This document shows, piece after piece, positions 1 to 4,353 of a stretch of 6,035 bases of DNA (within the stretch, counting starts at the first letter, position 1; each line of letters opens with the position of its first letter). This DNA is from an uncultured Lachnospiraceae bacterium. GTDB lineage: Bacteria; Bacillota; Clostridia; Lachnospirales; Lachnospiraceae. The position numbers and the translations under genes were made by a program. Under the pieces are notes generated by a model. That model had not been told where the DNA came from. It ran no database searches and saw only the letters and a program-made list of their open reading frames with translations. The DNA is taken from the NCBI GenBank assembly GCA_947625995.1, contig CANQQN010000117.1:1-6035 (forward strand), given 5' to 3'.

Positions 1-164
1 TCCGCTCCTCTTATTCAGACTTTTCTATATATATAGTGTCGTTTTTGTCCGTAATTGTTGCATTTTTAGAAAAAAAAACAAATGAACGCAGACAGGGCGT
101 GGGAGATTCTGCCGGCATCTGTCCCGGAAATGTCAATCGGTGCAAATTTTATACTTTCTTTATA
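1..164. other. Intergenic region left of the ABC operon
   Basis: No convincing gene is seen. The stretch contains a 12-base palindrome CTATATATATAG (25-36) and an A-run near 70-78. On the minus strand the last bases before the window edge read AAGAGGAGCGGA, which resembles a ribosome binding site pointing left. A divergently transcribed gene may therefore begin just outside the window. No good minus-strand promoter was found to back this up: a TTGACA at 131-136 (minus) lacks a matching -10. Confidence 0.3.
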
Positions 165-193
165 TTGACTTTAGCATGATAAACTGATACTAT
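165..193 (+). promoter_or_regulatory. Sigma-A promoter of the ABC transporter operon
   Basis: The -35 box TTGACT (165-170) and the -10 box TACTAT (188-193) are separated by exactly 17 bases. A TG one base upstream of the -10 gives an extended -10 element (TGATACTAT). Transcription should start near 200, leaving a short leader before the binding-protein start at 235. The match to the housekeeping consensus is seen in the sequence; activity is inferred. Confidence 0.75.
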
Positions 194-197
194 AGTA
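188..197. promoter_or_regulatory. Palindrome over the -10 box, possible operator
   Basis: TACTATAGTA is a perfect 10-base palindrome that includes the whole -10 box and runs toward the start of transcription. A dimeric repressor bound here would block the promoter. A short AT-rich palindrome can also arise by chance around a -10 sequence, so this is only a candidate. No regulator family is recognised from it. Confidence 0.25.
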
Positions 198-234
198 CCA
201 TATTTCAAAAAATTACATTTGAGGAGAGATCATT

Positions 235-1104
235 ATGAAAAAATTACTTGCACTGCTGCTTGCATCTGCAATGGTAGTTTCCTTTGCCGCATGCGGCAAC
301 GACGGGGCTGGCAATTCCGCAGACAACAGCGACACAAAAGACGCCGTGGAGACGGAGGCCGCCAAACCCGGCGATTCCGCCAGCGCGACCACAGATGACA
401 GCGACCTTGCTTACATACAGGACAAAGGCACTCTGGTAGTTGGCATCACCGATTTTGAGCCTATGGATTACAGGGGCGACAACGACGAGTGGATCGGTTT
501 TGATGCTGACATGGCTACAGCATTTGCCAAAAGCCTTGGCGTGGATGTAGAGTTTGTAGAGATCGTATGGGACGACAAGATCATGGAACTTGACGGCAAG
601 ACCATCGACTGCGTATGGAACGGCATGACCCTCACCGACGAGGTGACCAGCGCCATGGACTGCTCCGACGCTTACTGCAAAAACGCGCAGATCGTGGTAG
701 TACCTGCCGATGTGGCAGACCAGTATCAGACAAAAGAAAGCCTTTCCGGGCTGAACTTCGCGGTTGAGACCGGAAGCGCCGGCGAGGATGCGGCAGAGTC
801 TCTGTCATTGAACTTCACGCCGGTTGAGACACAGGCTACCGCTCTTATGGAGGTTGCCGCCGGTACTTCTGACGCGGCTATCATCGACTCTCTCATGGCG
901 GCAGCCATGGTAGGCGAAGGCACAAGCTATGACAATCTGACCTATACTGTAGAGCTTACAAGCGAAGAATACGGCGTGGGCTTCCGCAAAGGTTCCGACC
1001 TTGTAGAAAAATTGAACCAGTTCTTTACCGACAGCTACGCGGACGGTTCCATTAAGACAACCGCCGAGAAGTACGGCGTACAGGCCGCATTGATCGAACA
1101 GTAA
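235..1104 (+). CDS. Amino-acid ABC transporter solute-binding lipoprotein (family 3)
   Basis: This is a membrane-anchored receptor that should capture a polar amino acid or related compound outside the cell and deliver it to the permease encoded downstream. Residues 1-20 form a lipoprotein signal (MKK, hydrophobic core, F-A-A-C20), with Cys20 as the predicted lipidation site. Residues 21-57 are a Ser/Thr/Asp/Ala-rich flexible linker. The family 3 binding fold begins around GTLVVGITDFEP (65-76) and includes GFDADMA (88-94), DCVWNGMT (125-132) and VETGSAGE (177-184). The length of 289 residues is normal. The start is fixed by GAGGAG (221-226), eight bases before the ATG. A gapless alignment recalled against HisJ places Val137 where HisJ has Arg77, which binds the ligand carboxylate, so the ligand may be atypical. 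The substrate cannot be named from sequence. A strong promoter lies upstream and a terminator hairpin follows the stop. Confidence 0.92.
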   Translation: MKKLLALLLASAMVVSFAACGNDGAGNSADNSDTKDAVETEAAKPGDSASATTDDSDLAYIQDKGTLVVGITDFEPMDYRGDNDEWIGFDADMATAFAKSLGVDVEFVEIVWDDKIMELDGKTIDCVWNGMTLTDEVTSAMDCSDAYCKNAQIVVVPADVADQYQTKESLSGLNFAVETGSAGEDAAESLSLNFTPVETQATALMEVAAGTSDAAIIDSLMAAAMVGEGTSYDNLTYTVELTSEEYGVGFRKGSDLVEKLNQFFTDSYADGSIKTTAEKYGVQAALIEQ

Positions 1105-1152
1105 CCATCCATACTGTTGATCACGTCGGTTCGCCGCTTCTCTTTTCCACGA

Positions 1153-1229
1153 GGGGTCGCCGCAAAAATGAAAACCGCGGGTCTGATCAACCGGGCTTTC
1201 ACGGTTTCATTTTGCGGCAGCCCCTTTTT
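1153..1229 (+). terminator. Intercistronic terminator/attenuator hairpin
   Basis: The left arm (1153-1177) and right arm (1202-1224) pair over roughly 23 positions: GGGG with CCCC, a two-base mismatch, then GCCGCAAAA with TTTTGCGGC, TGAAA with TTTCA and CCG with CGG, with single A bulges on the left side. A 24-base loop closes it and TTTTT (1225-1229) follows. This is a strong intrinsic terminator sitting between the binding-protein gene and the permease gene. No second promoter is evident before the permease, so read-through probably supplies the permease and ATPase at a lower level than the receptor. Confidence 0.75.
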
Positions 1230-1330
1230 CCTGCTTTTGCCGGAATGATGATTCCAAACAACCTGCTTTCAGAAAATACATAGAAAGGGAACCATGCGAA
1301 TACGGTGTCCTGCATCGTCTTCACAGTGGA

Positions 1331-2029
1331 ATGGATGTAAATATGCAGCTATTTATGGAACAGCTTCCCATTGTTATCCAATCTCTAAACGTGGGTTTTC
1401 TCCAGACATTAAAATTGTTTTTCGTGACGCTGATCGGCGCCATCCCTTTGGGACTGCTGATCTCCTTTGGCACCATGTCAAAATTCAAGCCTTTAAGCTG
1501 GCTGATGAAGCTCATTGTCTGGGTGATCCGCGGCACCCCGCTGATGATCCAGCTTCTGATCATCTACTTTTTCCCTGGATTGGTATTTGGCGTACCCATC
1601 TGGGGCGGCGGTGAAAACGGCCGGTTTCTGGCGGCGTCGGTGTCATTTATCCTGAACTACGCCTGTTATTTTTCGGAGATCTACAGAGGCGGCATCCAGA
1701 GCGTACCCATCGGGCAGGACGAGGCCGGTCTGGTGCTGGGCATGACCAGATCCCAGATCTTTTTTAAGGTCAAGCTGCTGCAGATGATCAAGCGCATCGT
1801 ACCGCCTATGTCAAACGAGATCATCACTCTTGTAAAAGATACTTCCCTTGCCCGTATCGTGGCGCTTCAGGAACTGATCTGGGCAGGGCAGGCATTTATG
1901 AAGGGTTCCCACGGCATTTCCGGCGCGATATGGCCTATGTTCTTTACTGCGTTTTATTATCTGGTATGGAACGGGATCGTCACGGTCCTTTTGGGTCGGC
2001 TGGAAAAGAAGCTGGATTATTTCCAATAG
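1331..2029 (+). CDS. Amino-acid ABC transporter permease (HisM/GlnP type)
   Basis: This integral membrane subunit forms the substrate channel, probably as a homodimer because only one permease gene is present. Hydrophobic segments lie near residues 20-46, 56-82, 97-114, 163-182 and 200-222. The cytoplasmic loop that docks the ATPase is visible at 131-160, starting EAGLVLGMTRSQ. In it the usual I-x-L-P is V-K-L-L, although IVPPM (156-160) follows, so the loop is slightly degenerate. RGTPLMIQL (67-75), NYACYFSEIYRGGIQS (109-124) and NEIITLVKDTSL (162-173) are typical of this family. The start is uncertain. ATG 1331 has no spaced ribosome site, while ATG 1343 (protein starting MQLFMEQ) is seven bases after GGAATGGA. 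The stop codon overlaps the ATPase gene's ribosome site, indicating co-translation with the next gene. Confidence 0.9.
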   Translation: MDVNMQLFMEQLPIVIQSLNVGFLQTLKLFFVTLIGAIPLGLLISFGTMSKFKPLSWLMKLIVWVIRGTPLMIQLLIIYFFPGLVFGVPIWGGGENGRFLAASVSFILNYACYFSEIYRGGIQSVPIGQDEAGLVLGMTRSQIFFKVKLLQMIKRIVPPMSNEIITLVKDTSLARIVALQELIWAGQAFMKGSHGISGAIWPMFFTAFYYLVWNGIVTVLLGRLEKKLDYFQ

Positions 2030-2041
2030 GAGGATCAGGAC

Positions 2042-2827
2042 ATGTCAATCTTACAGGTAGAACATATATGCAAATCCTTTGGAAACACGGAAGTGTTAAA
2101 GGATATCAGTTTTTCTCTGGAACAGGGGCAGGTGCTTTCCATCATCGGTTCCTCAGGCAGCGGCAAGACTACGCTGCTCCGCTGTCTGAACTTTCTGGAG
2201 CAGCCTGACGGCGGCGTCATCCGCGTCAAAGGCGAAACCCTGTTTGACGCCAAGGATCCTTCCACCCTGAAGGAATCCGCCGTGCGCAAAAAACGGCTCC
2301 ACTTCGGACTGGTCTTCCAATCCTTCAACCTGTTCCCCCAGTATACGGCCCTTGGCAACGTAATGCTGGCAAAGGATCTGCTGGCAAAAGAGCAGCCGGA
2401 TTATAAGGCCAGAAAGAATGAGATCCAGACGCAGATCAAAGAGCAGGCGGAGGCTCTGTTAGAGCAGATGGGTCTTTCCGACCGCATGAACAATTATCCC
2501 CACCAGCTTTCCGGCGGACAATGCCAGCGTGTGGCCATCGCCCGCGCCCTTGCGCTGCAGCCGGATATCCTCTGCTTCGACGAGCCCACCTCGGCGCTGG
2601 ATCCGGAACTTACAGGGGAAGTGCTGAAGGTCATGAAAGAGCTTGCGGATCAGAAGACTACCATGGTGATCGTCACTCATGAGATGGCCTTTGCTAGAGA
2701 CGTTGCCAATCAAGTGATCTTTATGGACGACGGGCGCATTCTGGAACAGGGCACGCCGGAGGAATTATTCGGAAATACACGGGAAGAACGGACAAAACAG
2801 TTTTTATCCAGATTCATGGAAGGGTAA
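2042..2827 (+). CDS. Amino-acid ABC transporter ATP-binding protein (GlnQ/HisP type)
   Basis: This cytoplasmic ATPase powers uptake through the permease encoded immediately upstream. All nucleotide-binding motifs are present: Walker A GSSGSGKTT (36-44), Q-loop in VFQSFNLFP (Gln93), signature LSGGQ (156-160), Walker B ILCFDEP (176-182), D-loop SALD (184-187) and switch His213. The residue after the signature is Cys161 where Gln is usual, a conservative oddity outside the catalytic set. The protein (261 residues) is a little longer than many homologues. The extra length seems to be in the charged helical part around 111-140. AGGAGG (2028-2033) overlaps the permease stop and lies eight bases before the ATG, indicating translational coupling. 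Gene order (receptor, permease, ATPase) is standard for polar amino-acid uptake operons. Confidence 0.95.
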   Translation: MSILQVEHICKSFGNTEVLKDISFSLEQGQVLSIIGSSGSGKTTLLRCLNFLEQPDGGVIRVKGETLFDAKDPSTLKESAVRKKRLHFGLVFQSFNLFPQYTALGNVMLAKDLLAKEQPDYKARKNEIQTQIKEQAEALLEQMGLSDRMNNYPHQLSGGQCQRVAIARALALQPDILCFDEPTSALDPELTGEVLKVMKELADQKTTMVIVTHEMAFARDVANQVIFMDDGRILEQGTPEELFGNTREERTKQFLSRFMEG

Positions 2828-2840
2828 ATTTTTACTATTT

Positions 2841-2878
2841 AAAAAAGGAACAGGCGGGAGTCGCCTTGTTCCTTTTTT
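2841..2878. terminator. Bidirectional terminator between convergent genes
   Basis: AAAAAAGGAACA plus GGCG (2841-2856) pairs with CGCC plus TGTTCCTTTTTT (2862-2878), with a five-base loop and one bulged T. The stem ends in T-runs on both strands. It can stop transcripts of the ATPase gene (+ strand, ending 2827) and of the Rpn-family gene (- strand, ending 2924). No other terminator for either gene is evident. Confidence 0.85.
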
Positions 2879-2923
2879 AATTGCCATTTGGCGGGATTCC
2901 TCTTTTTATAGTTTTCTATTTCT

Positions 2924-3124
2924 TCAGATCAAGACCGCTTTTAACTGTTCCAGATGCTCTTCACTGATTTCTGAAAGCATCATGATCTCTTCATCTGAAT
3001 AATTCCCTTTGGAAAGCATCTTCCAAGCAATCCGCTCTCTTTCCTGATGCATTCCTTCATTGCGGCCTAATTCAATCCCTTCGCTGCGACCCAATTCAGC
3101 CACCCATTCTGACAGATTACACAT
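2924..3124 (-). CDS. Candidate internal in-frame gene for a C-terminal RpnS-like antitoxin
   Basis: Met252 of the Rpn-family gene is preceded by AGGAGGTG, a full 8-base match to the 16S rRNA tail, at six-base spacing. Translation from it would give a separate 66-residue protein in the same frame, beginning MCNLSEWVAELGRSEG and ending at the shared stop. The product contains the glycine four-residue repeats, then a mostly helical acidic tail, and lacks the nuclease domain entirely. In E. coli Rpn genes, separately translated C-terminal proteins (RpnS) are known to bind and block the toxic full-length protein. The match in position and architecture suggests the same arrangement here. The start signal is seen; the function is inferred by analogy. 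The alternative is that the codons for Glu-Glu-Val-Gln create the signal by chance. No clear internal promoter was found. Confidence 0.55.
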   Translation of the reverse strand: MCNLSEWVAELGRSEGIELGRNEGMHQERERIAWKMLSKGNYSDEEIMMLSEISEEHLEQLKAVLI

Positions 3125-3877
3125 GACCTGCACCTCCTCTTCCAGCTTCCGCTGCATAGATATCCCATACGTTTCCTCAAGCCTTTTTTTCTTTTCCTTT
3201 ACCGGCAATTTGGGTGACAACAACGCATTCAACATACCGCTTAGTTCGTTCCTGCTCTCCACCCCTTCATTGAGGCTGATCACGATCACTTCCAATTTGT
3301 CATATGCATGCCGCCGGTCAGACAGTCCGGGCTCAATATCGTACTTGTAAAACTTGTATGCTGCAATAGCATTGCCGATGTACTTCGGCGCGTTCATGCA
3401 CAACCAAATAGAATACACCTTTCTCAACCCGTCATAGTCCGGCTCCTCAAACTCCGTTCCCAGTTGAGACGAGATCATCCGCGCGCAGTAAAACACCCCT
3501 CTCGATTCAATAGCATATCCCGGATAAAAGCTTTTCTGCGCTTCCACATTGATGATCACTTTTTCCAGATCCTTCCGGCCCGGCAGCGTCGCCCAGAACC
3601 GGATATCATAAGTTATTTTTCCTTCCCCCGGTTCTATGGATTCATTGGTCATGCCTGCAATCTTTTCATGGATTCCCCGTACCGGCGCCATGCCGATCTG
3701 CGGTTCTCCCTCAATATATGGCACGATCTCTTCCGGCGGCAATTGCGAAAATGCTTCCACCGTATGGTGCAGGATCCATGCAAGAATAATCTTGTTTCCC
3801 AGCACTTTTTTAACCTGCGCATCATACTGAATGTGAATGTCTGCCGCGCACAGGTCACCTGCCAATTCGTTTTTCAT
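2924..3877 (-). CDS. Rpn/PD-(D/E)XK nuclease family protein (putative transposase; possible RpnL-type toxin)
   Basis: Members of this family are annotated as putative transposases. The E. coli Rpn proteins are DNA nucleases that promote recombination, and some act as toxins with antiphage activity. The 317-residue product has the expected layout: an N-terminal segment typical of the family (YDAQVKKVLGNKIILAWIL, 18-36), catalytic-core candidates Asp91 (TYDIRFW) and Glu112-x-Gln114 (INVEAQ), a conserved middle (FYPGYAIESRGVFYCARMIS, 117-136), and a charged C-terminal tail with glycine repeats at 263-275. No core residue appears lost. The start at 3877 is chosen because AAGGAG (3884-3889) lies six bases upstream; the longer reading from 3958 would run through a hairpin and lacks such a site. 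The gene has its own promoter and structured leader. It converges on the ABC operon and shows no functional tie to its neighbours. Confidence 0.88.
   Translation of the reverse strand: MKNELAGDLCAADIHIQYDAQVKKVLGNKIILAWILHHTVEAFSQLPPEEIVPYIEGEPQIGMAPVRGIHEKIAGMTNESIEPGEGKITYDIRFWATLPGRKDLEKVIINVEAQKSFYPGYAIESRGVFYCARMISSQLGTEFEEPDYDGLRKVYSIWLCMNAPKYIGNAIAAYKFYKYDIEPGLSDRRHAYDKLEVIVISLNEGVESRNELSGMLNALLSPKLPVKEKKKRLEETYGISMQRKLEEEVQVMCNLSEWVAELGRSEGIELGRNEGMHQERERIAWKMLSKGNYSDEEIMMLSEISEEHLEQLKAVLI
3053..3100 (-). repeat. Tandem 24-base / 8-residue repeat in the Rpn C-terminal tail
   Basis: Residues 260-275 of the Rpn-family protein are two copies of an 8-residue unit (AELGRSEG, IELGRNEG), encoded by similar 24-base stretches. 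It also reads as four-residue periodicity, with glycines at 263, 267, 271 and 275. E. coli Rpn C-terminal domains carry four-residue repeats in the dimerisation helix, and their copy number varies between strains. Confidence 0.65.
3131..3138 (-). promoter_or_regulatory. Strong internal ribosome binding site inside the Rpn gene
   Basis: The minus strand reads AGGAGGTG, then six bases, then ATG (3122-3124). It is at least as good as the site for the full-length gene and is in frame. It is the main evidence for a gene within a gene. Confidence 0.6.
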
Positions 3878-3883
3878 ACATTT

Positions 3884-3889
3884 CTCCTT
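3884..3889 (-). promoter_or_regulatory. Ribosome binding site fixing the Rpn-family start
   Basis: AAGGAG on the minus strand is six bases before the ATG at 3875-3877. It decides between this start and the in-frame ATG at 3958, which would add 27 residues encoded partly by a stable hairpin. Confidence 0.8.
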
Positions 3890-3917
3890 CTTGGCCTTGC
3901 CTAATAAATTATGAAGT

Positions 3918-3944
3918 AAAAAGTGTCGCCCGACGGCGACACTT
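3918..3944 (-). terminator. Terminator-like hairpin in the leader just before the Rpn gene
   Basis: AAGTGTCGCC (3921-3930) and GGCGACACTT (3935-3944) are perfect 10-base inverted repeats with a four-base loop. On the minus strand the stem is followed by T residues (3918-3920), which extend the TT of the stem to five. The plus strand lacks a T-run after the stem, so the polarity favours transcription toward the Rpn gene. It lies about 40 bases before the start codon and could stop or pause transcription before translation begins. Confidence 0.6.
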
Positions 3945-3984
3945 CGCCATCCATTCACTTGGCTCGCGCATTTTCCTATTGCAT

Positions 3985-4062
3985 AAAAAATGATCCCTCT
4001 GCACCATAAGAAAGCTGCGGCGCGATCTTTGACTGCCAGCCTTCTTATTTTTATAGGATCAT
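3985..4062 (-). ncRNA. Structured RNA / attenuator hairpin ending in a U-run, upstream of the Rpn gene
   Basis: On the minus strand an outer 7-base stem ATGATCC/GGATCAT (4056-4062 with 3990-3996) encloses an internal loop. Inside that is a 12-base stem ATAAGAAGGCTG/CAGCTTTCTTAT (4037-4048 with 4006-4017) capped by a 19-base loop. The single non-Watson-Crick pair is G-U in RNA from the minus strand but A-C from the plus strand. A T-run (3985-3989) follows directly. With the promoter at 4100-4128, this would make a transcript of about 110 bases, or a conditional terminator for the Rpn gene. It does not resemble a riboswitch class that I can name. Confidence 0.5.
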
Positions 4063-4079
4063 CTTTCGTATAAGATCAT
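4052..4079 (-). repeat. Duplicated 11-base leader element
   Basis: On the minus strand ATGATCTTATA (4069-4079) and ATGATCCTATA (4052-4062) differ at one position and lie six bases apart. Each carries ATGATC, which can pair with the GATCAT arm of the downstream terminator-like stem, so two alternative folds are possible. Confidence 0.5.
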
Positions 4080-4099
4080 ATTCTTTTGTATTTGCCAAA

Positions 4100-4128
4100 A
4101 TTATACAATATCTGACAGGAAAATGCAA
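4100..4128 (-). promoter_or_regulatory. Minus-strand promoter for the Rpn leader/gene
   Basis: A perfect -10 box TATAAT (4100-4105) is separated by 17 bases from TTGCAT (4123-4128), a partial -35 box. The DNA immediately upstream (about 4136-4195) is very AT-rich with A- and T-runs, resembling an UP element. Transcription would start near 4093, giving a leader of roughly 215 bases before the Rpn start at 3877. Confidence 0.65.
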
Positions 4129-4269
4129 TAGCGCTTAAAAATATTTTATAATTTATTTTTTTGTATTTGTATTTTTCATATTGTATCTATTATTTAGCTC
4201 TTTCAGATCGGATGCGCTTTTGCACGGCAACTTGTTTCCATGAGAATAACAATGGGATTTTTCCATAAG

Positions 4270-4301
4270 AAAAAAGGAACAGGCCTTTGTCCGCCTGTTC
4301 C
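4270..4301 (-). terminator. Intrinsic terminator of uxaC
   Basis: On the minus strand GGAACAGGC (4293-4301) and GCCTGTTCC (4276-4284) form a perfect 9-base stem with an 8-base loop, followed by six T residues (4270-4275). It lies about 50 bases after the uxaC stop. Fifteen bases of it (4270-4284) are identical to 2841-2855 in the other terminator of this window. Confidence 0.88.
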
Positions 4302-4353
4302 CGAAGCGCCCGAAACCGGGCCGTCAACAGTCATCGTCTATACGCGTTCACTT

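Larger units (their letters stand above)
3878..4353. other. 476-base intergenic region holding the Rpn leader and the uxaC terminator
   Basis: No protein gene is supported here. From right to left it holds the uxaC terminator (4270-4301), an AT-rich block (about 4129-4200), a minus-strand promoter (4100-4128), a bipartite hairpin with a U-run (3985-4062), a second terminator-like hairpin (3918-3944) and the Rpn ribosome site. A 5-base-stem hairpin GCCCG/CGGGC also lies at 4308-4321, between the uxaC stop and its terminator. The stretch 4200-4269 shows nothing recognisable. Confidence 0.7.

Noticed and set aside
1168..1248. 26-residue open frame starting MKTAGLIN inside the attenuator
   Set aside because: It lies inside the terminator hairpin, and GAGGGG is too far upstream to be a good ribosome site. 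There is no sign of a leader peptide rich in one amino acid.
1294..1614. 106-residue open frame with a reasonable ribosome site
   Set aside because: Most of it overlaps the clear permease gene in another frame, and its product resembles no protein family. The ribosome site is discussed as a finding instead.
3878..3958. 27-residue N-terminal extension of the Rpn-family protein from ATG 3958
   Set aside because: The extension is encoded across a perfect hairpin, has no ribosome site and does not look like the family's N-terminus. The 3877 start has a good ribosome site.
4006..4052. Plus-strand terminator using the inner stem and the T-run at 4048-4052
   Set aside because: No plus-strand gene leads into it, and the stem has an A-C mismatch on that strand but a G-U pair on the other, favouring minus-strand RNA.
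2847..4301. GGAACAGGC and GCCTGTTCC as terminal inverted repeats of an insertion sequence
   Set aside because: Each copy is one arm of a complete terminator hairpin, which explains the inversion. No target-site duplication was noticed, and the gene is not a classical DDE transposase.
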